From NCBI GenBank assembly GCA_041744735.1, contig JBGTKH010000268.1, positions 1 to 17,501 of the forward strand: a DNA stretch of 17,501 bases, given 5' to 3'. A program made the translations under genes and the position numbers. The notes under the pieces are model-generated. The model saw nothing but the letters and a program-made list of their open reading frames with translations. It was not told where the DNA came from and did no database searches. Shown here piece by piece: positions 1 to 9,705 of this stretch. Position 1 is the stretch's first letter. The number at the start of each line of letters is the position of its first letter. Source of the DNA: JBGTKH01 sp041744735. Its GTDB lineage: Bacteria; Planctomycetota; Planctomycetia; Pirellulales; Pirellulaceae.

Positions 1-346
1 CAATGCGCCGACGAACCCACAGCAGACTGAAGCCCAGCAGCACCGACGCCAACAGCGGAAACCATCCGGCGACCAGCGTGGCCGCGGTCATCGCGCCGGC
101 CACGATCCACACGCTGCGCGTCAGATGGTCGGCAAACAACGCCGCCAAATGCTGCCGCTCGGCGAGCGACGCCGAAGTTGGCTCGCCACAATTTGGACAC
201 GGATTGCCGAGAAACACTCGCCCGTCAAAAAGCGGTTCGGCGCACCGCCGGCACCGCCCGGTCAACAGCAACGCCAGTTCGTGATCGATGGTCCGGGTCT
301 CTGCCGGGTCAGTAGCCGCCTTCGAAATTGCCGCCGCGTCGCTCAT
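1..346 (-). CDS. Zinc-ribbon membrane protein, N-terminal part (runs off the left edge)
   Basis: The minus strand is open from an ATG at 346-344 to the window edge, giving about 115 residues with no stop, so the gene is incomplete at its C-terminus. Residues 32-53 carry two cysteine pairs (C32-x2-C35 and C50-x2-C53, the second within NPCPNCGEP), the pattern of a small zinc ribbon. Residues about 79-110 are strongly hydrophobic and would make one or two membrane helices, ending in a basic VRRR. The family is not recognised. A small cytoplasmic zinc ribbon ahead of membrane helices is a common bacterial layout of unknown role. It is transcribed away from the rest of the window. The base composition and codon pattern look like real coding sequence, unlike the plus-strand ORFs opposite it. 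Confidence 0.72.
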   Translation of the reverse strand, partial: MSDAAAISKAATDPAETRTIDHELALLLTGRCRRCAEPLFDGRVFLGNPCPNCGEPTSASLAERQHLAALFADHLTRSVWIVAGAMTAATLVAGWFPLLASVLLGFSLLWVRRRI

Positions 347-358
347 CAACCTGCCATC

Positions 359-408
359 GGATGTGGGACGGATTGCATTGGATGTGGGACGGACTGCCAA
401 TCCGTCCC
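359..408. repeat. Two 21-bp tandem units, the second forming a hairpin
   Basis: The 14-mer GGATGTGGGACGGA occurs at 359-372 and again at 380-393, a 21-bp period. The second unit continues into a perfect 8-bp inverted repeat: GGGACGGA at 386-393 and TCCGTCCC at 401-408, around a 7-base loop. It lies just upstream of the minus-strand zinc-ribbon gene. Similar palindromic words recur between genes in planctomycete genomes as I remember them, so a dispersed REP-like repeat is likely. It has no T-run, so an intrinsic terminator is less likely. Confidence 0.55.
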
Positions 409-550
409 TCCGATCGATCGTCGCATTTAAAAGCAACCGCAATGATATCGCGCATTACACCGCCGTGCACGTCGGACTGCCAGTAGGCGTACTGGTGGCA
501 ATGCGTTCGCCCGCATTGACCGCACCACCGCGGTCGCGCAACATGGTGGC

Positions 551-981
551 ATGTCTGAACGTCAGCCCGCGGAACACGACAGCGATTACGACGGTGCCTG
601 GAAAGAGGCCCTGCGCAGCCACTTGCCGGAATTTGTGCAGAAGTATTTTCCCGCCTGATCGATTGGATGATGCATTTGCGGACAGATTTGAGCGAACGGT
701 TCCGAGTAGACTTGGACAAGTTAGAGGAGCAGTTAGTCATGCCGTACGTCACATCTGTCGAGCGTTTGGCGAAAGCGGAAGGAAAAGCGGAAGGAAAGGC
801 CGGTGTGATTCTAGCGGTGCTGCATCGCGAGTGCGGCTCATTGCCTGCGGAAATGCAGAACCGGATTGGGAAGCTGACGTTAGACGAACTTGACCATTTA
901 CAGCAACGGATGTTCGACTTTCACCGAGTCGCAGACGTCCAGGCGTGGCTCGACGGACTCGGCAACGGCAAAACGGGGTGA
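551..981 (+). pseudogene. Rpn-like PD-(D/E)XK nuclease/transposase remnant with a large internal deletion
   Basis: Two pieces of one family sit in different frames. From ATG 551 the first piece reads 35 residues, including YDGAWKEALRSHLPEFVQKYFPA, the typical N-terminus of Rpn-family putative transposases, then stops at 656-658. From about 654 another frame reads LIDWMMHLRTDLSERF, then a KAEGKAEGK repeat, and ends at 981. This is the family's C-terminal tail, including the lysine/glutamate-rich repeat common there. The middle third that carries the PD-(D/E)XK nuclease core, well over 100 residues in full-length relatives as I know them, is missing. I read this as a single deletion joining the two ends near 653-656. 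A start at 667 could still give a 104-aa tail protein, but it would have no catalytic core. Confidence 0.72.
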
Positions 982-1110
982 TCGCGCCGGCCACGGGCAA
1001 AACTTTTTTTGCGGTCCAAATAAATTCTCTGGCATAAGCGTCTATCAATATGTTAAAACGTGTGCTGAGAGCGCGGCTTGTGTGCCGCCGGATTGCTCCC
1101 GAAGGATTGC

Positions 1111-1115
1111 AGGAG
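1111..1115 (+). promoter_or_regulatory. Ribosome binding site that sets the PSD1 gene start
   Basis: AGGAG at 1111-1115 stands 7 bases before ATG 1123. This picks that ATG over an in-frame upstream TTG at 1078. The protein then opens directly with a signal peptide, which supports the choice. Confidence 0.75.
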
Positions 1116-1122
1116 TACTGCT

Positions 1123-3723
<2,601 letters not shown>

Positions 3724-3770
3724 CTGATTCCATCGTACACATTCCAAAGTCCAATTCACGGAGATCAACC

Positions 3771-5216
3771 ATGACCGGTCAACGCTTCCCCTTCATGTCG
3801 CGTCGCGAGATGCTCAAGACGGTTTCGGGTGGCTTTGGTTACCTGGCGCTGGCCGGGTTGTGTGCGGAGGCTTCGGCGGATTACCAGAATCCGTTGGCCC
3901 CCAAGGCTCCACACTTTACGCCGCAGGCCAAGCGCGTGATTTACATTTGCATGCGAGGCGGCCCGTCGCACGTCGATACGTTCGATTACAAGCCGGCGTT
4001 GGCCAAGGACGACGGCAAGACTGTGCCCGAGGCAGGCCGCGACGATCGCAACCGCGGCAACCTGCTCCGCTCGCCCTGGAAATTCAACCAGCACGGCCAG
4101 AGCGGCCAGTGGATTTCCGAAGTTTACCCGCACGTCGCGCAGCATGCCGACGACATGTGCATCATCAACAGTCTGTGGACCGACGTGCCGAACCATCCGC
4201 AGTCGTTTTTGATGATGCACACGGGCGAGTTCCGTTTCGCGCGGCCCAGCGTCGGTTCGTGGGTGCTGTACGGTCTGGGATCGGAGAACTCGAATCTGCC
4301 CGGCTTCATCACCATCAGCCCGCCGGTGAATCTGGGCGGAGCGCAGAATTACTCCAGCGGTTTCCTGCCGGCGATTTATCAAGGGACCAGCATCGGCCGT
4401 GAAGGTGGCAGCGTCGCCTCGGCGGCCATCGGCAACATTCAACCCAAGCACCTGTCGCCCGAGTTACAGCGCGAGCAGCTTGACATGATCCAATCGCTGA
4501 ACCGCGATTTGCTGGACCGCAAAGAGGTGAACATCGAGTTGGAAGGCATCATTCAGTCGTACGAGTTGGCTTTCCGCATGCAGAGTGCGCTGCCCGAGGT
4601 GCTGGACTTGAGCAAGGAATCGGCCTCGACGCTGCAAATGTACGGCATCAACGGCAGCGGGCCGCGCGCTGCCGCAGGCGGGAAAAAGGAAGGCGGCGGT
4701 GGTGGTGGCACGGACAACTTCGGCCGTCAGTGTCTGATGGCCCGGCGGCTGGCCGAAGCCGGCGTGCGGTACATCGAGATCTGCCACTCGAACTGGGACC
4801 ATCACAACGGATTGAAAGAGCGCTTGGGCGGCAACGCACTGCAAACCGATCAACCGATTGGTGCGCTGCTGACCGATCTGAAACAGCGCGGCTTGCTGAA
4901 GGACACGCTGGTAATGTGGGGCGGCGAGTTCGGCCGCACGCCAGCGGGACAGGGTACCAACGGCCGCAACCACAACTCGGCCGGCTTCTCGATGTGGCTG
5001 GCCGGCGGCGGCGTGAAAGGCGGTCTGCGCTACGGGGCCACCGACGAATACGGCAAAGCCGCCGTCGCGAACAAGATGCACCCGCATGACCTGCACGCCA
5101 CGATCCTGCATCTGCTGGGATTGGACCACGAGCAGCTTTCCTACTACTACGGCGGTCGCGAATACAAACTGACGGGCGTCGGCGGCGCGCGCGTGGTGGA
5201 AGGTATCGTCGCCTAA
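3771..5216 (+). CDS. DUF1501 protein, Tat-exported, alkaline-phosphatase/sulfatase-like fold
   Basis: The protein has 481 residues. The start at ATG 3771 has GGAG at 3760-3763, 7 bases upstream. An earlier start would run back into the PSD1 gene. The N-terminus has a twin-arginine signal (SRREMLK, residues 10-16) followed by a hydrophobic stretch ending ASA at about 37, so export in folded form is expected. Family motifs in order are GGPSHVDTFD (63-72), HSNWDHH, GEFGRTP (385-391), NGRNHNS and a C-terminal HPHDLHATILHLLGLDH. DUF1501 belongs to the alkaline phosphatase/sulfatase-like superfamily, and the conserved Asp/His residues would bind metal. The substrate is unknown. Partnership with the upstream PSD1 gene is the standard planctomycete arrangement, and the two products are thought to act together in the periplasm. 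A Gly-rich linker lies at about residues 303-320. Confidence 0.94.
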   Translation: MTGQRFPFMSRREMLKTVSGGFGYLALAGLCAEASADYQNPLAPKAPHFTPQAKRVIYICMRGGPSHVDTFDYKPALAKDDGKTVPEAGRDDRNRGNLLRSPWKFNQHGQSGQWISEVYPHVAQHADDMCIINSLWTDVPNHPQSFLMMHTGEFRFARPSVGSWVLYGLGSENSNLPGFITISPPVNLGGAQNYSSGFLPAIYQGTSIGREGGSVASAAIGNIQPKHLSPELQREQLDMIQSLNRDLLDRKEVNIELEGIIQSYELAFRMQSALPEVLDLSKESASTLQMYGINGSGPRAAAGGKKEGGGGGGTDNFGRQCLMARRLAEAGVRYIEICHSNWDHHNGLKERLGGNALQTDQPIGALLTDLKQRGLLKDTLVMWGGEFGRTPAGQGTNGRNHNSAGFSMWLAGGGVKGGLRYGATDEYGKAAVANKMHPHDLHATILHLLGLDHEQLSYYYGGREYKLTGVGGARVVEGIVA

Positions 5217-5242
5217 CAAGCGCGGCGGCACTCCATTTTCAA

Positions 5243-5303
5243 CGTAGCCGAACTCGTGAGAGTTCGGACGCGAGCGGCACGAAGTCTCACGACTTCGGCT
5301 ACG
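5243..5303. repeat. Inverted pair of hairpins between convergent genes (possible bidirectional terminator or REP-like pair)
   Basis: CCGAACTC (5248-5255) pairs with GAGTTCGG (5260-5267) around a GTGA loop. CGAAGTC (5280-5286) pairs with GACTTCG (5291-5297) around TCAC. The whole 24-base unit at 5243-5266 is also an inverted copy of 5280-5303, matching at 22 of 24 positions. The two mismatches are 5253 and 5262, which pair with each other inside the first hairpin. The pair sits between the stop of DUF1501 (5216, +) and the stop of the HEAT gene (5331, -), a natural place for termination in both directions. No T-run follows either stem. Confidence 0.75.
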
Positions 5304-5330
5304 GTTCGTCCACGCCACGACGTTCTCTTG

Positions 5331-6488
5331 CTATTTTGGCTGAGCCGTTTTCCAGGCTTGCCATTTGGCCAGAGCCTTATCGCGCTGAGCGGCTGCGGGA
5401 AATCCGAAAGTGTAGATGTGGTACAGCGTCGTGGGATTCTCCATAAGCAAGTCGAAGCCGTACTGTTTGTGACTCTGCCCAGTCAATCGCACCAGCATGG
5501 CCAGCACGATGTCGCGAATCTCGATCTTGATCAGATCCTTGAACTTGGGATTGTGCCAAGTGTGGCAAACCGTCGAGTTGCTCAAATGTTTTTCCAATAG
5601 CGGCACGTCGTCCTTACTGCCGAAGCGGCCGACGGCGATGGCGGCATATGGCAGCGAATTGGACGGCGGACTGTTCTGCATGAGCAGATGTCGGCCCGCA
5701 TTTAGGCTGGCGTCCTTTAAGTCGTAATTCAACGACAAGAGCAATCCGTAGTACGCTGTCGATGTGTCTGCTGCCCGTACGACCCACGATTCGAGCAGCT
5801 TGGTCATCATCCCGGAACGAGGCCCGGTGGTGATGGCTTGTTTCGCAATCGGCTGACTGAGCAAGGAATACATTTGACTGACCACCATCGCGCTGTTCTG
5901 CGAACGCTGCATGGTTGCGGCCATGAACAATAAAGTCGCCAAACTGCCGGGCGTGACATGCTGCTGCTGGAATCCTGCGATGCCGATGCCTTGCAGGGTT
6001 TGAATGCGGCTAGTTAGTAACTCGTAGCTGCGCGGGTCGTTCGCCTCGCACGCTTCCAACAGCGCCGATTCGGCTTTCAGCATCTCCACAAACAACTCGC
6101 GGGCGCCGCGGGCGCTGCCCACTTCCTTTTGAAACAGTTGCCAGCCCGGCAAATCGTGCTCTAGCTTCCCCTCCACGTCCGCCACAAACGCCGCCATCCG
6201 CAACTCGAACTCCTGCTGCATGACCAACACCAGCAGTTGATGGGCCCGCAGCCGAATTTCCAAATCGGGATTCTTCAACGCCTGTAACAACGCAGGCTTC
6301 GCGGCCAGCCCTTCCTTGAGCAACAATTTGGACGCGGCATCGCGGACTGCAAACGACGAATCGCCCAATTTTTGAATTAACGCACTGTGTTCCGCGGGAA
6401 GAGTAGTTGCCGGACTTGTTTCGTCGGCGTACAGCGGTCCAAACGCCATGAGAGCAACGGCGGCGAAGAGAACTAAAATTCGAAGCAT
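5331..6488 (-). CDS. Secreted HEAT-repeat protein
   Basis: The protein has 385 residues, starting at ATG 6488. A hydrophobic signal peptide covers residues 1-21 (ends GPLYA). Residues about 35-95 contain two HEAT-type helical repeats (HSALIQKLGDSSFAVRDAASKLL, cited here only by its position and key leucine/alanine pattern, then a second repeat ending EIRLRAHQLLV). A further HEAT-like segment near 285-310 reads AIAVGRFGSKDDVPLLEKHL. The region between is helical with no recognised domain. Planctomycetes encode many such exported HEAT proteins, which probably serve as protein-binding scaffolds; the partner is unknown. The start lies 9 bases after the stop of the upstream gene (6498), so the two are likely co-transcribed. 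No catalytic motif is visible. Confidence 0.82.
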   Translation of the reverse strand: MLRILVLFAAVALMAFGPLYADETSPATTLPAEHSALIQKLGDSSFAVRDAASKLLLKEGLAAKPALLQALKNPDLEIRLRAHQLLVLVMQQEFELRMAAFVADVEGKLEHDLPGWQLFQKEVGSARGARELFVEMLKAESALLEACEANDPRSYELLTSRIQTLQGIGIAGFQQQHVTPGSLATLLFMAATMQRSQNSAMVVSQMYSLLSQPIAKQAITTGPRSGMMTKLLESWVVRAADTSTAYYGLLLSLNYDLKDASLNAGRHLLMQNSPPSNSLPYAAIAVGRFGSKDDVPLLEKHLSNSTVCHTWHNPKFKDLIKIEIRDIVLAMLVRLTGQSHKQYGFDLLMENPTTLYHIYTFGFPAAAQRDKALAKWQAWKTAQPK

Positions 6489-6497
6489 TGCTAATTC

Positions 6498-7112
6498 CTA
6501 CTCGTGAATGCCTGCGAAATTGCTCGTCGGCGGGGACTCGCCTGGAAATGCCTCGTCCCAGATTTCCGCGAAGTCCGCCGACAAGTCATGATTGTCAATC
6601 CACTTCAAAAGATCGTCCGTATCAATCGACGACCGATTCGCTCGTAACAACGCCGCCGCGTCTGCCCGATCAATGATGCGACCGGCGAGCAATTTGAAAA
6701 TGATCAAATCTTCGCAGGAAAGCACATCGACATCCATCCCCAGGATCGCGGCTGGCACTGAAACGCGACGCGATAGCACGTGTTTTTGGTAGGCGGTCTT
6801 TGCCAACAGCAGGTCAACCTGTACGTCGACAAATGTTTCGGGAGGCTCATGGCCAGCCTCACAGCGCTGCAAGCCTCGAATCAGCCGAGCCAAAGTGCGG
6901 TCGTGTTCTTCGCGGTGTTCCGCGTACCACTTGCGATATGCCGCGCGCAAGTCGCCGTGCGGACCAACCTCGCGTTGCAGTCCTGCCAGTAGGAACTTGT
7001 CACACGACTTCATCAGATCCACCCAGTCCGCGATGCACTTCTGTGGCGTCGCGTCTGGCGGCGCTTCGGGCGCGATGCCGGGCGGAGGTATTAACTGGCC
7101 AGCCAAGTTCAA
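6498..7112 (-). CDS. Chimeric protein: helical N-terminal region joined to a nucleotidyltransferase-type C-terminal half
   Basis: The protein has up to 204 residues. No ATG opens it: TTG 7112 directly follows an in-frame stop, while TTG 7106 has AGGTG 7 bases upstream and may be the better start. Residues about 97-200 read VDVQVDLLLAKTAYQ, then CEDLIIFKLLAGRIIDRAD (133-151). This is the third-strand Asp and the substrate-binding C-terminal half seen in AbiEii/MNT-type nucleotidyltransferases. The N-terminal GS motif and DxD metal site that should precede it are absent. In their place is a helical segment (DKFLLAGLQREVGPHGDLRAAYRKWYAEH) that resembles a separate small planctomycete protein as I recall it. 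I therefore expect no nucleotidyl transfer. It may be a gene fusion made by deletion, or a degraded gene. It is followed 9 bases later by the HEAT gene. Confidence 0.6.
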   Translation of the reverse strand: MNLAGQLIPPPGIAPEAPPDATPQKCIADWVDLMKSCDKFLLAGLQREVGPHGDLRAAYRKWYAEHREEHDRTLARLIRGLQRCEAGHEPPETFVDVQVDLLLAKTAYQKHVLSRRVSVPAAILGMDVDVLSCEDLIIFKLLAGRIIDRADAAALLRANRSSIDTDDLLKWIDNHDLSADFAEIWDEAFPGESPPTSNFAGIHE

Positions 7113-7232
7113 TCACCTTGCGTGGGTTCAACGTTCACCACGGGATCGGCGCCGCTCTCACGTCGCACATCAGCTTCCGGTTGCTCGGTTGTGTGCTGAC
7201 CGTTCCAACATCGAAGCAACCTCACGAAAAGG

Positions 7233-8123
7233 TCATTGGGCTTTGGCCACCAGTTGCTCGAACTGTTTTCGTTGCTCGATCAAGGCGGCGACAGGATCGG
7301 CGGGTTTGCTGCCAGCTTCCAGCAGCAGCCAGCCGCTGTAGTCGTACTTGACCAGCAAGTTGAACAGTTGTTGATAGGGATAGTCCTTGCTCTCCAACTC
7401 ATGCACGTGGCAGGTCGCACCGAAACGTTTGTAGACCATGTTCAGATTGGCTTCCAAGCCGGCACCTTGCAAGTCTTGCGGGTTCGAGTTCCAACAGACT
7501 GCGACGTTTTCGTTGTCGGCCACGTCCATGATGGCATTGATCGTGGGCAGTTCGGCACACTGGCCGTGAACTTCCAGCCGCACTTGCTGGCCGAATCCCG
7601 CGCCGTACTCGCCCAGTTCGTTCAGCGCTCGTCCAATCTGTTCGATCGTCTTCTCGCGCGGCACGTTGGGGTAGAATCGATCGGGCTTGACCTTCACACC
7701 GGTGCTGCCGACGTCGTGGCTGAGTCGCAGGAACTCTTTCGTCGCGTCGATCGCCTGCTTGACTTTCGCCGGATCAGGATCGTCGAAGCGTTCGTTACTT
7801 CCCAAGCCGACGAGCGTCACGTTGCTGTCTGCAAAGCGCTCTCGGACTTCAGCCCGCTGCGGATCATTTAAACTTGGCTCAACACCGTGCTTGTGTGTCG
7901 TGCGCAGCTCGACGCCCCGCACTTGGGCCTTCTCGCAGTTGGCCAGTAGCACCGGCAGATCCCACTCCGCGCCCCACATGTACGTGACCAATCCGAAGGC
8001 CATATTCACACCGCGCTTGGAGTCCGCGGCGCCCAGCGACTGTGATAGCGGACCTGCCAATAAGGCAGTCGCTGCAGTGCCGGCCGACACTTTTAAAAAC
8101 GAGCGACGCGAAGTCGGATACAT
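7233..8123 (-). CDS. Tat-exported sugar phosphate isomerase/epimerase-like TIM barrel
   Basis: The protein has 296 residues. ATG 8123 is preceded by AGGAG with a 6-base gap. The N-terminus is a Tat signal (SRRSFLKVSAGTAATALLAGP, residues 5-25, twin Arg at 6-7). The rest is an AP-endonuclease-2/xylose-isomerase-type TIM barrel. Candidate metal or acid-base residues are E72 (VEL), E184 and H186 (LEVHGQ), N212 (WNSN), H239, H241 and E242 (HVHELES) and E269 (LLLEAG). These are placed at barrel strand ends as in family members. Such exported isomerase-like proteins are common in planctomycetes and probably act on sugars or cyclitols in the periplasm; the actual substrate cannot be told. Its start lies 22 bases after the RidA-family stop, so the two form a transcription unit. 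Confidence 0.88.
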   Translation of the reverse strand: MYPTSRRSFLKVSAGTAATALLAGPLSQSLGAADSKRGVNMAFGLVTYMWGAEWDLPVLLANCEKAQVRGVELRTTHKHGVEPSLNDPQRAEVRERFADSNVTLVGLGSNERFDDPDPAKVKQAIDATKEFLRLSHDVGSTGVKVKPDRFYPNVPREKTIEQIGRALNELGEYGAGFGQQVRLEVHGQCAELPTINAIMDVADNENVAVCWNSNPQDLQGAGLEANLNMVYKRFGATCHVHELESKDYPYQQLFNLLVKYDYSGWLLLEAGSKPADPVAALIEQRKQFEQLVAKAQ

Positions 8124-8145
8124 AATGTGCTCCTGTTGATGTCAT

Positions 8146-8607
8146 TTACTCGATTTCGAAAATCGCTTCCACTTCCACGGAAATGTTGCCCGGCAGCGAG
8201 CCCATGCCGACGGCACTGCGGGCTCCTACGCCGTTGTCGGCGCCGAAAACTTGCGCGAACAGTTCACTGCATCCATTGATTACGGCGGGGTGATCTTTGA
8301 AATCGGCCGTGCAGTTGACCATGCCCAGCACCTTGATCACGCGCTGCACGCGATCCAGACTTCCCAATTGTGCTTTGAGCGTCGCCAGAATCGCTAGGCC
8401 CGTCTGCCGGGCCGAGTCGTAACCGCCTTGCTGATCGACGTCGGCACCGACCCGGCCGGTCATCATCGTTCTATCTGACTTCAGCGGCCCGTGCCCGGAC
8501 ACGTAAGCCATGTTGCCAGCGATCACCACCGGCTTATACACTCCAGCGGGCTTGGGTGCCGGCGGCAATTCCAATTTCAACTCCTTCAGTTTCGCTTCGG
8601 CGCTCAT
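8146..8607 (-). CDS. RidA-family protein (YjgF/YER057c/UK114)
   Basis: The protein has 153 residues. I chose ATG 8607 because AAGGAG lies 7 bases upstream; the open frame extends further but that extension is Arg-rich and unlike the family. Features include KPVVIAGNMAYVSGHGPL (strand and Gly loop), the helix with ARQTGLAILATLKAQLGSLDRV, and the end GMGSLPGNISVEVEAIFEIE. This is a complete trimeric YjgF-like fold, in the longer subgroup (about 150 residues) rather than classic 128-residue RidA. RidA proper hydrolyses reactive enamine/imine intermediates from PLP enzymes. The Arg that binds the carboxylate in RidA appears as R in VGARSAVGM, but this subgroup's substrate is not settled. It is cytoplasmic and co-transcribed with the downstream isomerase. 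Confidence 0.88.
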   Translation of the reverse strand: MSAEAKLKELKLELPPAPKPAGVYKPVVIAGNMAYVSGHGPLKSDRTMMTGRVGADVDQQGGYDSARQTGLAILATLKAQLGSLDRVQRVIKVLGMVNCTADFKDHPAVINGCSELFAQVFGADNGVGARSAVGMGSLPGNISVEVEAIFEIE

Positions 8608-8787
8608 CCAGGTTCTCCTTCGTCTCCTGAGTCGGAACTCTCCAGCACACGTCAGCAGTATACCAGACCGTTGCAGCATCGTCACAATTGGTCTTGCCGA
8701 ATATGCCGCGAACGAAACAGTGCGGCGAGCAACCATCGCATTGTGGGGCGTCGGATCATCCATACGGCGAACCACATCAACCGCGAT

Positions 8788-9183
8788 TCACGGCGCCTTG
8801 TACACTTTGGCGGGATCGAAGACGCGCTCGGCGATTATTTTCAACCCATCGGCCGTCACTTCCCGAAAGAAGCAGCTCTTGTATCCCTCGTGACACGCCG
8901 CGCCGACTTGCTCGACCTTCAACAGAATCGTGTCCGCGTCGCAGTCGATATAGATGCCGCGCACGTGCTGCACGTGGCCGCTCTCTTCACCCTTGCGCCA
9001 GAGCCGTCCGCGGCTGCGGCTCCAGTATACGGCCCGACCCGTGAGCAGCGTTTGCTCGTACGCCTCGGCGTTCATGTACGCCATCATCAGGACTTCGCCG
9101 GTGACGAAGTCCTGAGCGATCGCGGGTAACAGACCGTCTGCGCGAGAGAAATCAGGCCCGGACGAAGCTGAAGCAGGCACCAT
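8788..9183 (-). CDS. hisI: Phosphoribosyl-AMP cyclohydrolase
   Basis: The protein has 131 residues. It catalyses the third step of histidine synthesis, opening the purine ring of phosphoribosyl-AMP. The metal sites are complete: D80-x-D82-x-D84 (DCDADT) for Mg and C97 plus C104 (CHEGYKSCFF) for Zn. The upstream VLMMAYMNAEA and VYWSRSRGRLWRKGEESGH motifs are the family signature. It is a stand-alone HisI without the HisE pyrophosphohydrolase domain fused in enterics. ATG 9183 has AAGGA 6 bases upstream. It follows csrA by 27 bases, so co-transcription is likely. No other his gene is present here. Confidence 0.95.
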   Translation of the reverse strand: MVPASASSGPDFSRADGLLPAIAQDFVTGEVLMMAYMNAEAYEQTLLTGRAVYWSRSRGRLWRKGEESGHVQHVRGIYIDCDADTILLKVEQVGAACHEGYKSCFFREVTADGLKIIAERVFDPAKVYKAP

Positions 9184-9210
9184 CGAATTCCTTCTGACAA
9201 CGCGGCTCGG

Positions 9211-9420
9211 TTACCCTTTCAGGATAGACCGGCTCGGCAGCGGTTGCCAGTCAGCTTCGTGGTCCGGCTGGTTGGACGTAAGTTCCGCGCGTCGCACGGA
9301 AACTTCACGCGGCGCCTCGATGCCAAGGCGAACCGTCTTGCCTTTCACTTCCACGATCTTGATGTGGACGTTGCCGGCGATGACGATCGATTCACATTTC
9401 TTGCGGGTCAGGACGAGCAT
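9211..9420 (-). CDS. csrA: Carbon storage regulator CsrA
   Basis: The protein has 69 residues. It is a dimeric RNA-binding protein that recognises GGA motifs in mRNA leaders and alters translation or decay. The sequence is canonical: MLVLTRKKCESIVIAGNV, then GKTVRLGIEAPREVSVRRAE. The two RNA-contact patches are intact, with L4 and R6 in strand 1 and V42/R44 in strand 5. The tail after residue 50 is longer and more polar than in E. coli CsrA (61 residues) but within the usual range. The start has a perfect AGGAGG; such a GGA-containing site could allow self-regulation. hisI follows after 27 bases. No flagellar gene is visible nearby, although csrA often adjoins fliW or flagellin in other bacteria. 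Confidence 0.95.
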   Translation of the reverse strand: MLVLTRKKCESIVIAGNVHIKIVEVKGKTVRLGIEAPREVSVRRAELTSNQPDHEADWQPLPSRSILKG

Positions 9421-9425
9421 GGTAA

Positions 9426-9434
9426 TCCTCCTTG
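9426..9434 (-). promoter_or_regulatory. Strong csrA ribosome binding site
   Basis: On the minus strand the csrA start is preceded by AAGGAGGATTACC, the strongest Shine-Dalgarno sequence in the window. Its GGA words also fit a CsrA target, so self-repression is possible, but there is no second GGA in a clear hairpin loop nearby. Confidence 0.6.
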
Positions 9435-9510
9435 AAAATGGTGGGAAGTGTTCTGATTTTATGCGGGGGGCTGGCTTACATTGGTCAGCCGTCGCACACG
9501 AATCGCCGAT

Positions 9511-9705
9511 TTAACGTTGTGCCGTCAGTAGCTCGCCGCGTTGCGTGTCACCGGTCCACGGTGTCCAAATTGCGAAGTCATCCGCAGCGGCCGACTCTTC
9601 TTCGATGGCCACGTACGCAGCTAGCACGCTCGGCAAAATGTCTCGGATGTGCCTCAATCCCGGTTCAAACTGTTCACGGGTCAGTTCGCTTTGCGACGAG
9701 TTCAT
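9511..9705 (-). CDS. Hypothetical 64-residue protein upstream of csrA
   Basis: This is a small open frame with ATG 9705 and GGGAG about 8 bases upstream. The product is acidic and mostly helical at its N-terminus (REQFEPGLRHIRDILPSVLAAYVAIEEE), then Trp-containing (AIWTPWTGD). It has no signal peptide, no membrane helix and no motif I recognise. It is on the csrA strand, 90 bases ahead of csrA, and may be the first gene of that unit. The good ribosome site and sensible amino-acid composition support it; lack of a recognised family limits confidence. Confidence 0.5.
   Translation of the reverse strand: MNSSQSELTREQFEPGLRHIRDILPSVLAAYVAIEEESAAADDFAIWTPWTGDTQRGELLTAQR

Noticed and set aside
288..893. 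201-codon plus-strand frame over the repeat and the Rpn remnant
   Set aside because: It has Arg/Ala/Ser-rich composition, crosses the hairpin repeat and reads the remnant out of frame.
90..995. The 15-mer ATCGCGCCGGCCACG occurs at 90-104 and 981-995
   Set aside because: The match does not extend on either side, and a GC-rich 15-mer pair in 17.5 kb is not far from chance.
3765..4451. 228-codon minus-strand frame opposite the start of DUF1501
   Set aside because: It is an antisense shadow; the plus strand has the Tat signal and domain motifs.
4464..5318. Long minus-strand open frame opposite the DUF1501 gene
   Set aside because: It is antisense to a gene with clear family motifs, is His/Arg/Gln/Val-rich in the manner of GC-rich shadow frames, and matches no family.
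7113..7229. Short minus-strand frame of 38 codons (GTG start) between the isomerase and the chimeric gene
   Set aside because: It has a plausible composition (ADVRRESGADPVVNVEP) and ends one base before the next start, but has no ribosome site or family and is too short to support.
8608..8787. Longer N-terminal extension of the RidA-family protein to 8775
   Set aside because: The extension is Arg-rich and unlike the family, while AAGGAG lies at the right distance from ATG 8607.
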